DNA of 64,000 nucleotides from UBA3941 sp002385665 (GCA_050949255.1 JBMNFJ010000016.1:186001-250000); one strand, 5' to 3'; positions 25,459 to 35,053 are shown, counted from the first letter of the stretch. Made by a program: numbers and translations. Notes: a model not told the origin generated them from the sequence alone.

Positions 25459-26031
25459 ATGAAAAGGGTACTTATTACTGGAGCTAAGGGTAAATTTGCT
25501 GAGGCCTTGAGCCAATACTTTGAAAGCAAGGGATATGGTATATGGCAGCCGGGGGATTCCCTCGATATGTTTGTATACATAATTGCACCTGTAAGCACAG
25601 AGGATGAAAGCATAGAAGAGGCTTTCGATTACGATGGCTTGCTACAGAAATATGAAGATATTGCCTTAGACATGCTAAAGGAGACCTCTAAATGCTTAAA
25701 TCATTTTAGGGATTTGGATAAAGCGCGCTTGTGTTTTGTAAATTCAATTCAATCCAGCGTTAACAGGGCATGGGATTTTAGCGGTGGCTATGACAGAATG
25801 ATCAGCGCTGCTTGTAATATGGCTATAAGAATAATGTTCAATAGGCTAAGGCCCTTAGGGTATACCTTTAGGGTGTTTGCTGCCCAGGACATTAATAGTC
25901 CAGACGAAGCAAGCTATGCGGCGGAGTATTTTATAACAGACAGGAGTCTCGAAGAGGAAGAACCTAATATACGATCTGATGAAAACCGTATTGTCATGAG
26001 AGATATGTATGAAGTAGAGATCCCCTGGTAA
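25459..26031 (+). CDS. Degenerate SDR-like protein
   Basis: 190 residues beginning KRVLITGAKGKFAEAL, so a Rossmann N terminus is recognisable. The glycine motif is incomplete, and the catalytic Tyr-x3-Lys is absent: the equivalent region reads GGYDRMISAACN. It resembles the preceding SDR in layout (LCFVNS, then RIMFNRLRPLGYTFRVF), which suggests duplication and loss of catalysis. It may pair with the active SDR as a non-catalytic subunit. ATG 25459 follows GGAGGT by 6 bases; earlier in-frame ATGs lie on or before that site. Confidence 0.7.
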   Translation: MKRVLITGAKGKFAEALSQYFESKGYGIWQPGDSLDMFVYIIAPVSTEDESIEEAFDYDGLLQKYEDIALDMLKETSKCLNHFRDLDKARLCFVNSIQSSVNRAWDFSGGYDRMISAACNMAIRIMFNRLRPLGYTFRVFAAQDINSPDEASYAAEYFITDRSLEEEEPNIRSDENRIVMRDMYEVEIPW

Positions 26032-26052
26032 AAGATGAAAGGAGACTTAACA

Positions 26053-26703
26053 ATGCTAAACGTATTGGTATTATGTGATGATTATTGGCACCCGGGTGAG
26101 GTAATTGAGATGGGGATTAGGCCCCTCGAAGGACCGGAATTCCATTTTGATTTTGTAAGAGATGCCAAGGATATACTTACACCCGAGTTTATAGCTTCTT
26201 ATCAGGTTATTGTTTGTTGCAAGGGTAATAGTATCAACGCCAGCAACAGAAGCCCATGGCTCACTGACGATATTACTGAGGTAAAGACAAAAGAGCTGGA
26301 GGATTATGTAAAAAACGGCGGTGGTTATTTATCGGTCCATGCCGGTAACACTTCAAGGGAGGGAGATGAATATACGGATTTCGTCGGTAATTATTTTGTA
26401 GGACATCCTCCCAGATGTGATATGGACGTAAATATAATCCAAGGACATCCAATCGTAGAAGGAGTAGAGGACTTCACCATTAGGGATGAACACTACAATA
26501 TACATGTGACTGCCGATGATATAACCAAGCTTTTTACAACTTCATCGGAAACAGGAGGCTGCCAGGTGGGTGGATATACCCGGGAGATAGGTAACGGGCG
26601 GCTTTGCGTATTGACACCGGGCCATATTTTGAGTGTCTGGAGACATGATGAATTTAAGAAGCTATTCCTTAATGCTGTTCGGTGGTGTGGGAAGAAAATA
26701 TGA
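26053..26703 (+). CDS. ThuA-like domain protein
   Basis: The 216-residue protein has the glutamine-amidotransferase-like ThuA fold: VLVLCDDYWHPGEV, then DYVKNGGGYLSVHAGNTS and HYNIHVTADD near the active-site cleft. ThuA proteins occur in trehalose and other glycoside pathways that go through 3-keto sugars. Their exact reaction is only partly understood. AAAGGAG lies 8 bases before ATG 26053. It is followed directly by a strong terminator, so SDR-SDR'-ThuA forms one transcription unit. Confidence 0.82.
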   Translation: MLNVLVLCDDYWHPGEVIEMGIRPLEGPEFHFDFVRDAKDILTPEFIASYQVIVCCKGNSINASNRSPWLTDDITEVKTKELEDYVKNGGGYLSVHAGNTSREGDEYTDFVGNYFVGHPPRCDMDVNIIQGHPIVEGVEDFTIRDEHYNIHVTADDITKLFTTSSETGGCQVGGYTREIGNGRLCVLTPGHILSVWRHDEFKKLFLNAVRWCGKKI

Positions 26704-26720
26704 TGGTAATGGAAATACAG

Positions 26721-26754
26721 AAAATGCCTGCTATAATTTAATAGCAGGCATTTT
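26721..26754 (+). terminator. Terminator after thuA-like gene
   Basis: A 14-bp perfect stem pairs AAAATGCCTGCTAT (26721-26734) with ATAGCAGGCATTTT (26741-26754); the loop is 6 bases. It ends in a T run. Confidence 0.9.
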
Positions 26755-27301
26755 AGACAGTAGGCCAAGTAGTAATTTTTATTTTACTATTGATTTCCAG
26801 ACATTTATCAACTAAACTAGACATTGAGCCCCCCTTTTTATTTGGCATTTGCTAATAAGTTATACTATGGCAGGGCGGGTCATTTTAGCCATAAAGAATT
26901 TCATCTTCTTGTGAATAACAGCATTTTTAGCAATTCAACACCTAATGATTTAAGGAAATATCAAATAAACCCTGTGGGTGATTCGAGCAAAAATTATCTG
27001 GTAGAAGTGATTTCATCTTATGTCAATAGACTATAATATTTCATTTTAGATTAAACGAAAACAATTGTTCCTTTAAAATATAGGGTGCTTCTGAGGGAGA
27101 AATAAAGCGTATAGCTAACGATGAATACCCCTCCTTTGGATTCTGTTAATCCGCCATATTAGTCTTTGATATTATTTGCATCGAGTACCAAGTGAACAGG
27201 TGCAGTTGCTATTGGAAAACACCAAGGGATTGCATTTAAAAGTATAAGAGGCTTGAATGCAGTATGGAGAATGCTTACGCAATTAATGAGGAGGTATAAA
27301 A
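26755..27301. other. Gene-poor gap inside the sugar cluster
   Basis: About 550 AT-rich bases. A 70-codon open frame at 26824-27036 has no ribosome site or recognisable similarity and is not called. The promoter of the downstream isomerase gene must lie here but is not clear by eye. Relics of a lost gene are possible. Confidence 0.4.
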
Positions 27302-28102
27302 ATGGGAAGGTATAGGTATGGGGTAGAGCTGTATTCCGTGAAAAATGAATTGGAAAAAGACATGCCTGCCACGCTGCAACGGGTCAAGGATATGGGATAC
27401 GAGGCAGTAGAGTTTTTTGGGCCATTTAAGCATCCTGCAAAGGAGGTAAAACAGGCCTTGGATGATGCTGGATTGGTTTGTTGCGGTTGGCATACACCCT
27501 GGCAATATGTAACAGACGACGCATTATATGACACAGTTGAATATTTTCATACTATCGAGAATCCCTATGTAATAATACCCGGTTTACCCAAGGAGATGAC
27601 AGGATCCTATGAGCAATGGCTCCGCAATGCCGAGCTATTCAATGCTGCAGCCCGCAAATTATCAGATCATGGATTGCGCTTTGGATATCATAACCACGCA
27701 GGTGAACTTCGTCCTTTTGAGGGTAGGGAAGAATGCCCGTTTACTGTCTTGTTTGATAATACTGACCCGTCAATTATTATACAAATGGATAACGGTCATG
27801 TACTAAATGGCAGGGGCATTGACATGTTAACATTATTAAAGCGCTATCCTGGACGCTACACTACTGTACATTTAAAACCCTATAGTTTGGAAAAGGGCTC
27901 GGAGAACCCACATGATGGATATTTAACTATGATTGGTGAAGATGATGTACCTTGGCATAAATTTATGACCATGTGCCGTGAAATAGGCGGTACAGAATGG
28001 TACATTGTAGAATATGAGAGCATTGAACTATATCCGGAATTTGAAGGTGTAGAAAAGTGTCTTCAGGCTCTTAAAAAAATGGAGGCCGAAGGCAAGTTCT
28101 AA
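27302..28102 (+). CDS. Sugar phosphate isomerase/epimerase family protein
   Basis: 266-residue AP2Ec TIM barrel with motifs YEAVEFFGPF, RFGYHNHAGELRPF, IIQMDNGHVL (metal Asp), TTVHLKPYS (metal His) and WYIVEYES (C-terminal metal Glu). Family members act on keto-sugars and inositol intermediates. GAGGAGG is 7 bases before the ATG. With the two following Gfo/Idh/MocA genes it forms a second unit of the accessory cluster. Confidence 0.83.
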   Translation: MGRYRYGVELYSVKNELEKDMPATLQRVKDMGYEAVEFFGPFKHPAKEVKQALDDAGLVCCGWHTPWQYVTDDALYDTVEYFHTIENPYVIIPGLPKEMTGSYEQWLRNAELFNAAARKLSDHGLRFGYHNHAGELRPFEGREECPFTVLFDNTDPSIIIQMDNGHVLNGRGIDMLTLLKRYPGRYTTVHLKPYSLEKGSENPHDGYLTMIGEDDVPWHKFMTMCREIGGTEWYIVEYESIELYPEFEGVEKCLQALKKMEAEGKF

Positions 28103-28208
28103 AACATTAATAAATTAAACAGGGTAAATGTTACGATGTATGAATTACAATCTTAGGCGTTTGACGAAAAACGTCGTAAAATGCATATAGAGAAAGGAGC
28201 GGTAAAAT

Positions 28209-29045
28209 ATGAAGAAGGTAGGGTTTATCGATTATTTTCTCGATGAATGGCATGCAAATAACTATCCGGAGATGATCAAGAATGCTACTGCGGGTGAAAT
28301 GATAGTTACACATGCCTATGGCATGACAGATGTACCGGGAAAGAGGGATAACAAGACCTGGTGTAGTGAAATGGGTATAATCCATTGCGAAACTATTGAA
28401 CAGGTGGTGGAAGAAACTGACTACATAATAGTTTTATCACCGGACAACCCTGAAATGCATGAGGAACTATGCCAAATTCCTCTAAAATCGGGTAAGCCCG
28501 TTTATGTCGATAAGACCTTTGCCCCAACAAAACAGATAGCAATAGGACTCTTTGATTTGGCGAAGGGACATAACACCCCTTTATTCTCGTCATCAGCACT
28601 TAGATATTCCAAAGAGGTTATGGAGCTGGAAAAACAGGATATTGATTTTATTACAAGTGTTGGACCCGGTGAGATGGAAAACTACCTAATCCATCAGGTT
28701 GAGCCCATGGTTATGCTGATGGACAGTCCTGCTCTGAGACTCATGTATACCGGGACATCTCAGACTCCTTGTGTAGTAATAGACTTTGAAAATGATAAAC
28801 GGGGCGTAATATCAATGCTAGTAGAGGATTGCAGTTTTTCATCCTTTATTAGATACAAAAGTGGCAAAGTTGCCGTAATACCCGAGGCCACAGAATTCTT
28901 TGACAGGTTTATCGTCGACATGGTGGAATTCTTTAGGTCGGGAAAAAGCAATGTGCCTGATACACAAACTATTGAAATCATTAACATTATTGAAAAAGCT
29001 ATCATTGCCAGAGAGCATCCTGATACCTGGATCGATTTAAAATAA
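28209..29045 (+). CDS. Short, divergent Gfo/Idh/MocA-like oxidoreductase
   Basis: 278 residues, shorter than the usual 330-380. The dehydrogenase hallmark EKP is replaced by DKT in KSGKPVYVDKTFAPT, and the N terminus (KKVGFIDYFLDEWHANNYP) lacks the usual GxGxxG loop. The alternating-strand C-terminal domain is recognisable. The nicotinamide-binding Lys is retained. It may be an active variant with altered cofactor binding or a partner of the next protein. AAAGGAG precedes the ATG. It lies about 25 bases before the canonical Gfo/Idh/MocA gene. Confidence 0.7.
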   Translation: MKKVGFIDYFLDEWHANNYPEMIKNATAGEMIVTHAYGMTDVPGKRDNKTWCSEMGIIHCETIEQVVEETDYIIVLSPDNPEMHEELCQIPLKSGKPVYVDKTFAPTKQIAIGLFDLAKGHNTPLFSSSALRYSKEVMELEKQDIDFITSVGPGEMENYLIHQVEPMVMLMDSPALRLMYTGTSQTPCVVIDFENDKRGVISMLVEDCSFSSFIRYKSGKVAVIPEATEFFDRFIVDMVEFFRSGKSNVPDTQTIEIINIIEKAIIAREHPDTWIDLK

Positions 29046-29069
29046 TATTTTTGAAGGAGGATATAAAAG

Positions 29070-30131
29070 ATGGAAAAGATTAAAGTAGCAATAATAGGGT
29101 GCGGTACTATCGCAAACAGTGCCCACATACCATCGTATCTGGCCAATGGACTAGTGGAGATAAAGTATTTTTGCGACATAATACCGGAGAGGGCCCAGGC
29201 AGCAGTTGAGAAATATGGCTGCGGTATAGCTGTCCAAGATTATCGGGATATATTGGACGATGAAGAAATTACTGCAGTATCCGTCTGTACCCCAAACAAT
29301 GTACATGCAGATATTTCAATAGATTTTATGCGGGCGGGTAAACATGTACTGTGCGAGAAACCAGCAGCCAGAACATACGATGAAGCTTTAAGAATGCAAA
29401 AGGTACAGCATGAGACGGGAAAAATACTAAACATTGGGGTAGTAAATCGATTCAATGACGGTGTTAATAAAATTAAAAATATCATAGACAGCGGTGAATT
29501 AGGAGAGATATATCACGTATATGCCAGTTTTAGAGCCCACCGCAGTATTCCCGGCTTGGGTGGTGCATTTACGACAAAGGAAATAGCCGGTGGTGGAGCC
29601 TTAATTGACTGGGGTGTACATTTTCTTGATATCGTAATGTATTGCTGTCAGGATCCAAAACCCTTGACGGTGACAGGTGAAGCCTTTTCCAAGCTCGGCA
29701 GGGATATGAAAAACTATGTATACACGGATATGTGGGCCGGACCACCCCAATACGATGGGACATATGATGTGGAAGACTCCATTACGGGAATGATAAGAAC
29801 TGAAGGCCCGGTGATTACATTAAACGGAGCTTGGGCACAAAATATCGGTGAAAATGAAATGTTTATAGATTTCATGGGTACTAAGGGCGGAATACGTTTG
29901 ATGTACGGTGCAGACTTTAAGTTATACACTGCAAAGGGCGGAGCCTTGTTTGAATGTACACCAAAGTATATATCAAGGGATCATTTCCAAAACGAGATTG
30001 ACGCCTTTGTAAGATGTATACAAACCGGTGAGAAATTACCTTCGCACATAGATACCGTGATTATCACAGCGCAGATTATGCAGGCATTGTATGACTCGTC
30101 CCAGCAGCATCAGGAAATCAGGCTGGGCTGA
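29070..30131 (+). CDS. Gfo/Idh/MocA family oxidoreductase
   Basis: 353 residues with a canonical GCGTIANSAHIPSYL dinucleotide loop and the HVLCEKPAA catalytic-Lys motif, followed by LIDWGVHFLDIVMYC in the substrate domain. It would reversibly oxidise a sugar or cyclitol hydroxyl with NAD(P). GAAGGAGG precedes the ATG. With ThuA, isomerase and SDR neighbours it fits a 3-keto-glycoside or inositol-like pathway. No transporter or glycosidase is in the same operon, although two GH29 fucosidases lie just upstream. Confidence 0.88.
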   Translation: MEKIKVAIIGCGTIANSAHIPSYLANGLVEIKYFCDIIPERAQAAVEKYGCGIAVQDYRDILDDEEITAVSVCTPNNVHADISIDFMRAGKHVLCEKPAARTYDEALRMQKVQHETGKILNIGVVNRFNDGVNKIKNIIDSGELGEIYHVYASFRAHRSIPGLGGAFTTKEIAGGGALIDWGVHFLDIVMYCCQDPKPLTVTGEAFSKLGRDMKNYVYTDMWAGPPQYDGTYDVEDSITGMIRTEGPVITLNGAWAQNIGENEMFIDFMGTKGGIRLMYGADFKLYTAKGGALFECTPKYISRDHFQNEIDAFVRCIQTGEKLPSHIDTVIITAQIMQALYDSSQQHQEIRLG

Positions 30132-30165
30132 TGTACACAAAATAAAAAATCTGATGGTGGAAAAA

Positions 30166-30200
30166 GGGGGGCAGATGAAACATTCATCCGCCCCTCTTTT
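30166..30200 (+). terminator. Terminator of the sugar cluster
   Basis: GGGGGGCAGATGAA (30166-30179) pairs, with one mismatch, with TTCATCCGCCCCTC (30183-30196), followed by TTTT. Confidence 0.85.
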
Positions 30201-30317
30201 CTATTCCTATTTGTAGATATTGAAAAGGCTGTATATTTTAGTGTATAATGCTTTTTGACGAATTCCATCCCGGAAGCTTTATATGAATTTCATATGATTA
30301 TCCAAAAGGGGAACGAT

Positions 30318-30920
30318 ATGAATAAGGAGCATACTATATATATATTGCTGACATATAGCGGTACATTACCTTCCAGGTTTATAAAGATGTATACCAGGGA
30401 ACCTTATTCCCATGTATCCATTGCATTTGACTCAGAATTAAAGGAGCTATATAGCTTTGGAAGATTGAAACCGTCAAACCCCCTAATCGGAGGGTTTGTC
30501 AGGGAGGATATTTTTTATGGGACCTATGGAAGATTTCCCGAGACTCAATGTGCCTTATATTCCGTGACCATAAATAGCTACCAATATTATAGGTTGAGGA
30601 TGGAATTAAATAGATTTTTAACAGATGCGAAAAAATATGGGTATAATTTTTTAGGGCTACTGGGCGTAATGTTGGGTATACCTATTCAAAGGACATATAA
30701 ATATTTTTGCTCGCAGTTTGTTGCTACCCTGCTGGCCAATAGCGGGATAGACTTTTTTGACAAGCATCCAGCCCTTGTTTCTCCAATGGATTTTAGAATG
30801 TGTAGCAAGTTGAAGCTGATATATGAGGGAAAACTAAGAGCATACGGCTTATTGGCGTCCTATAAGGATGTTATATCGGAAGCTGAACCGGTATTAAACA
30901 GAGCGGGCAGGCAGGACTAG
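30318..30920 (+). CDS. Permuted papain-fold peptidase/amidase (YiiX-like)
   Basis: The 200-residue protein has the circularly permuted NlpC/P60 order: the likely catalytic His comes first (PYSHVSIAFD, near residue 34) and the Cys later (KYFCSQFVATLL, near residue 137). Such proteins are cysteine amidases or lipid-binding hydrolases; the substrate is unknown. There is no signal peptide. ATG 30318 follows AAGGGG by 6 bases; in-frame codons upstream have no ribosome site. Its 3' end overlaps the convergent SpoVB-like gene by 27 bases. Confidence 0.75.
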   Translation: MNKEHTIYILLTYSGTLPSRFIKMYTREPYSHVSIAFDSELKELYSFGRLKPSNPLIGGFVREDIFYGTYGRFPETQCALYSVTINSYQYYRLRMELNRFLTDAKKYGYNFLGLLGVMLGIPIQRTYKYFCSQFVATLLANSGIDFFDKHPALVSPMDFRMCSKLKLIYEGKLRAYGLLASYKDVISEAEPVLNRAGRQD

Positions 30921-32435
30921 ATCCCTTATAACGGAGAAGATGCCGGTTATATAAAGGCTTATCATATAGGTAAGGATACCCACTAGGACAGATAAGGAAA
31001 GGGATGTGGCAGGACTTGTTGTGACATTAATAAGCCATATATATGCAAGTTTGGATAAAGAGAGGGTAAGCAGGGATGCGAGCGCGGGCTTTAGAAACCA
31101 TTCTGCCCAATCGATTGATAACTTAGCAGTTTTGCATATGGTAACAAATTGCATCAACAGGACCGCAAGGCTTGAAAAGAAAAACCCTATAATGTATCCA
31201 TATATACGCAAGCCCGGATGCGCTACCAGAAAGTAAATGCTCGCTAGTTCTATAGTTTCTCCAACAATTGAGAATGTGGCGGACTTATTTTGCTTACCCA
31301 ACCCATTTAAAACACCGCTTAGGGTGTGGTTTAATGCGTTGACAGCTGAAAAATATGCCATAAGTTCCAGTATGCTACCAACCCCTTTTTGGTTATACAA
31401 TAAGAGACCAATTGGATGGGCCAGGGCTGTCATGACGGCGCCAAAAGGCAATACGGCAACGGTAGTTATGAATATGGCCTTAGATATTTTAGAGCGTATT
31501 CTTTCCCAGTTGTTATGTGCTAAATCCTCCGACAGATTTGGGATTATAACAACGGTTAAGGGACTTACAAAAGTAAAGGGTATAAACATGAGCGGGAGTA
31601 CCATACCGTTTAAGATCCCCAAAAGGCTCATGGCCTGACTATGGGAAAGACCGGATTTAACCAATCTTTGGGGGATTAGAATAGAACCTATCGATGTGCT
31701 CAGGGAATAAACCAAGCGGATTAAAGTAACGGGACCACTGATTCTCAGAATGTCTGCAATGGGGGAAGAATACCCTGTTCTATTTCTCGATAACGGTATG
31801 GTCATACGATATCTGTAGTAGCTATGGCTTAAGTATAATAGAGATGATACTTCCCCTAAAACGATAGCCAGGGCTACAACGGTTACCTGGGCGGAGACTT
31901 CTAGATGTTTGACTTTTTCAAGGAAATACAATGCCAATACCATGGTGGTTATTTCCTCGAACAATTCGGATAGTGCAGGGGGGTAGAAATTTTTAACACC
32001 ATAGAAATAGCCTTTGAAGACTGCACTGACGGACATCATTATTATTGCGGGATACAATGCAAGAAGAGGTCCGTAGGCTCGGGGCTCCTTTATAAGGTCG
32101 TAGATAATGTAATTAATATTTAAGATTAAGAACAAGCATACAAATAAGGATAGGGATATGATTAACCCTAGGCTAGTAAGGAGAATTCTGCGTTCGCCGT
32201 GGTAATCTCCTATTGCCCTTTTCTTGGCTACCAGCCGGGATACAGCTATGGGAATACCTGCTGATATTAGTGTCAAGGAAGTATACAGGACAGGCATTAC
32301 CAGCTGTAATACACCCAGACCCTCAGGCCCTATGCTTCTGCTCAGCAATACACGATACGCAAATCCCAGAAGGCGTAATAATATGTTTGAAAGGGTAAGG
32401 ATGAAAGTACCCTGCATAATAGTATTTCTGCCCAT
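30894..32435 (-). CDS. spoVB: SpoVB/MurJ-like polysaccharide flippase (MOP superfamily)
   Basis: 513-residue polytopic protein with about 14 membrane helices. It opens with IMQGTFILTLSNILLRLLGF and RVLLSRSIGPEGLGVLQLVM, the start typical of SpoVB, a lipid II or polysaccharide flippase needed for spore cortex. ATG 32435 is preferred (GAAGGGATG about 7 bases upstream); the in-frame upstream ATG 32495 would add 20 residues without a better site. Assignment to SpoVB rather than another MOP paralogue rests on sequence flavour, not neighbours. Confidence 0.8.
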   Translation of the reverse strand: MGRNTIMQGTFILTLSNILLRLLGFAYRVLLSRSIGPEGLGVLQLVMPVLYTSLTLISAGIPIAVSRLVAKKRAIGDYHGERRILLTSLGLIISLSLFVCLFLILNINYIIYDLIKEPRAYGPLLALYPAIIMMSVSAVFKGYFYGVKNFYPPALSELFEEITTMVLALYFLEKVKHLEVSAQVTVVALAIVLGEVSSLLYLSHSYYRYRMTIPLSRNRTGYSSPIADILRISGPVTLIRLVYSLSTSIGSILIPQRLVKSGLSHSQAMSLLGILNGMVLPLMFIPFTFVSPLTVVIIPNLSEDLAHNNWERIRSKISKAIFITTVAVLPFGAVMTALAHPIGLLLYNQKGVGSILELMAYFSAVNALNHTLSGVLNGLGKQNKSATFSIVGETIELASIYFLVAHPGLRIYGYIIGFFFSSLAVLLMQFVTICKTAKLSIDWAEWFLKPALASLLTLSLSKLAYIWLINVTTSPATSLSLSVLVGILTYMISLYITGIFSVIRDLVLPARSV

Positions 32436-32552
32436 AAAATCATCCCTTCTGTATGTGAATATAGTATTCAAGGATATGAGAAAATAGAAGTCCATAGATA
32501 AACCGGAATCCTAATGATTTAGACAGTACCGATTTGGTATAGCATTATTGAT

Positions 32553-32581
32553 TTGTCTTTGGACATACAGTATATTACAAT
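32553..32581 (+). promoter_or_regulatory. Promoter of the loaP gene
   Basis: TTGTCT (32553-32558) and TACAAT (32576-32581) are 17 bases apart. The leader to ATG 32716 would be about 125 bases. Confidence 0.6.
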
Positions 32582-32715
32582 GGAGTGTGAAAACCTCAAC
32601 CTAAGAGTAGCAAACAATGGTCCCAAATTATTCGAAATATCTCCCAAATTGTTGTACAAGGTATGTTTGAAGCTTCCCAATTGGCTGATGTGGGAGTAAT
32701 AGTTGGAGGTTGTTC

Positions 32716-33264
32716 ATGAAATGGTATGCAATTTTCGTTGAAACTGGTCGTGAGGAAGAGGTGCAAAAGTTTATTGAGCTTTTGTTTCCGGATGAGGAGA
32801 TTCGGACCTTGGTTCCTAAAAGAAAGCTGATAGAGCGAAAACAGGGAAAAACTTATGAAACTATTAAAAACTTGATACCGGGATATGTTTTAACCCAAAC
32901 AAAGATGAGCGTCGAGCTGTATTACGGGCTTAAGTCTCTTCCTGCGGTCTACAGGGTTTTGAAGGATGATTGTGAACCGATACCCATAGAGAAAGAGGAG
33001 ATGGATATGATTCTTAACCTAACCCGGGATGGAGATGTCATTGAGCTGTCGGACATCTACAAGGAAGGGAATCATATCAAAGTATTGAAAGGCCCGCTTA
33101 TGGGTATGGAAGGGATAATCGAAAAGTTCGATCATAGGAAGAAAAGGGTCAAGATACGTCTGGAGTTTTTGGGTGAATATAAAAGGGTGGATTTGGGTGC
33201 AAATATGGTTAGCCCGCAATGTTTTGGGAAGACAGACAAAACTAAAGGCCGAGAGCCTCGGTGA
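32716..33264 (+). CDS. loaP: NusG-family antiterminator, LoaP type
   Basis: 182-residue specialised NusG paralogue. The N-terminal NGN domain (KWYAIFVETGREEEVQKF, later LIPGYVLTQTKM) binds the RNA-polymerase clamp. The C-terminal KOW domain has EGNHIKVLKGPLMGMEGII. LoaP proteins act on specific long operons (polyketide or polysaccharide) through an RNA hairpin in the leader. Here loaP is alone: spoVB on one side and glyQS on the other are not classical targets. GGAGG lies 6 bases before ATG 32716. Confidence 0.88.
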   Translation: MKWYAIFVETGREEEVQKFIELLFPDEEIRTLVPKRKLIERKQGKTYETIKNLIPGYVLTQTKMSVELYYGLKSLPAVYRVLKDDCEPIPIEKEEMDMILNLTRDGDVIELSDIYKEGNHIKVLKGPLMGMEGIIEKFDHRKKRVKIRLEFLGEYKRVDLGANMVSPQCFGKTDKTKGREPR

Positions 33265-33282
33265 TGGCTCCGGCCTTTGTAT
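33244..33282. terminator. Terminator overlapping the loaP stop codon
   Basis: AAAGGCC (33244-33250) pairs with GGCCTTT (33272-33278), with an inner GAGCC/GGCTC stem. The loaP stop lies in the loop. It also ends the convergent glyQS gene. Confidence 0.8.
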
Positions 33283-34683
33283 TTAAAACGAAATTTTCTC
33301 TTCCAGATATTTTTCCACCTCATCAATAGGTAACCTGATCTGATCCATAGTGTCCCTATCACGTATAGTAACGCAATTGTCTTCCAAGGTATCGAAATCG
33401 ATAGTGATACAGTAAGGGGTACCTATCTCATCCTGGCGGCGGTATCTCCTGCCTATGCTACTGGATTCATCATAATCCACCGGGAATTTTTTGCTTAGCC
33501 TACTGTACACCTCCTGAGCCTGGTCCTTGAGTTTTTTAGATAGGGGCAAAACAGCAGCCTTAAAGGGTGCAAGATAGGGATGCAATCTTAATACCACCCT
33601 TGTATCCCCGCCTTCTAACTCCTCCTCACTATAGGCAGCGCATAGGAAGGTAAGAACCAACCTGTCTACACCCACGGAAGGTTCTACACAGTATGGGATA
33701 TAACGCTCGTTGGTTTCAGGATCAATGTAGGTGAAGTTTTCACCTGAGTGTTCGCTATGCTGCTTTAAATCAAAATCAGTTCTGTTGGCTATGCCCCAAA
33801 GTTCCCCCCAGCCAAAAGGGAAAAAGTATTCAAAGTCCGTGGTGGCTTTGCTGTAATGGGACAATTCCTCCTGGCTATGATCCCTGGTTCGTAGTTTCTC
33901 TTCCGGGATGCCCAGACTCAGAAGCCAATCCCTGCAAAAATTCTTCCAGTATTGGAACCATTCCATATCTTCCCCTGGTTTACAAAAGAACTCCAGCTCT
34001 GCTTGTTCAAATTCCCTGGTTCTAAAGATAAAATTGCCGGGGGTTATTTCGTTCCTAAAGGATTTTCCAATTTGCCCTATGCCAAAGGGTATCTTTTTGC
34101 GGGACGTCCGAAGTACATTCCTAAAATTAACGAAGATACCCTGAGCTGTCTCAGGCCTTAGATATAGCTCGGATTGGGAATCCTCGGTAACCCCTTGGAA
34201 GGTTTTGAACATGAGGTTAAAATATCTTACGTCGGTAAAGTTATGCTTACCGCATTGGGGACAGGGGACATCGTTATCCCGAACATAATTTTCCAACATC
34301 TTGTCGTCCCATCCGTCTATCTGTGGATTATCGATGCCCTGACCTTTCATGAAATCTTCCACCAAATTATCGGCCCTGAACCGGGCTTTGCATTCCCTGC
34401 AATCCATCAATGGATCAGCGAACCCGGCAACATGGCCGGAAACTACCCAGGTTTTTGGGTTCATGAGTATAGCCGCATCCATACCCACATTGTATGGGCT
34501 TTCCTGGATAAACTTTTTCCACCATGCTTTTTTGACATTATTCTTTAATTCTACACCCAGGGGTCCATAATCCCAAGTGTTGGCCAGCCCGCCATATATT
34601 TCAGACCCTGGATAGATATAACCCCGGCCCTTGCATAGAGCTACGATTTTTTCCATACTGAATTCTGTTGCCAATTCACACAC
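33283..34683 (-). CDS. glyQS: Glycyl-tRNA synthetase, alpha2 type (GlyQS)
   Basis: 466-residue class II synthetase: [20 protein letters not shown] at the N terminus, [12 protein letters not shown] (motif 2 region), [21 protein letters not shown], and an anticodon domain ending in [19 protein letters not shown]. Charges tRNA-Gly with glycine. A CxxC pair (CRECK) and CPQC form the zinc insert. The gene is controlled by a T-box leader directly upstream on the minus strand. Confidence 0.96.
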   Translation of the reverse strand: MCELATEFSMEKIVALCKGRGYIYPGSEIYGGLANTWDYGPLGVELKNNVKKAWWKKFIQESPYNVGMDAAILMNPKTWVVSGHVAGFADPLMDCRECKARFRADNLVEDFMKGQGIDNPQIDGWDDKMLENYVRDNDVPCPQCGKHNFTDVRYFNLMFKTFQGVTEDSQSELYLRPETAQGIFVNFRNVLRTSRKKIPFGIGQIGKSFRNEITPGNFIFRTREFEQAELEFFCKPGEDMEWFQYWKNFCRDWLLSLGIPEEKLRTRDHSQEELSHYSKATTDFEYFFPFGWGELWGIANRTDFDLKQHSEHSGENFTYIDPETNERYIPYCVEPSVGVDRLVLTFLCAAYSEEELEGGDTRVVLRLHPYLAPFKAAVLPLSKKLKDQAQEVYSRLSKKFPVDYDESSSIGRRYRRQDEIGTPYCITIDFDTLEDNCVTIRDRDTMDQIRLPIDEVEKYLEEKISF

Positions 34684-34699
34684 CTCCCAAAATTAAAGA

Positions 34700-34905
34700 T
34701 ATAAAAAGCCTTTCATCCCATAAAGGGACGAAAGGCATAGCTTCCGCGGTTCCACCCTTTTTGATCTATAGAGATAGATCCTCTCATAAAATAAATGCTC
34801 CAAGGCGCCCTTCGTTGAACCATAACCTCAGGCTTCCACCATCCCCGAGTCGCTTAGGTTAGAGGATTCAACTACTCCTCCTCATCATCACAATGCTCAT
34901 ATCTA
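34700..34905 (-). promoter_or_regulatory. T-box riboswitch, glycine (glyQS leader)
   Basis: On the minus strand the T-box core TGGAACCGCGGAAG lies at 34754-34741. It is followed by terminator arms GCCTTTCGTCCC (34736-34725) and GGGATGAAAGGC (34719-34708) and a T run. Upstream stem I sequence runs to about 34905. A GGC triplet at AAGGGCGCC (34812-34804) is a possible glycine specifier, but I did not fold the leader. Uncharged tRNA-Gly would favour antitermination. Confidence 0.92.
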
Positions 34906-35053
34906 TATTACCAAAGGGAAGGGAAATGTCAAGAAAAAAGTTTTACAGATAATGTGGAAAAGGCAGGGTTCATGATATAAAATATACATGAGGTTTACCT
35001 ATTATGGATGTTTGCCTGATGTGACAGATTAAAATAAACTAGGAGGTATAGAT

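Noticed and set aside
26824..27036. 70-codon open frame in the gap of the sugar cluster
   Set aside because: No ribosome site, AT-rich low-complexity translation and no recognisable motif.
34668..34862. Plus-strand open frame antisense to the glyQS T-box
   Set aside because: It is explained by the structured T-box leader on the other strand.
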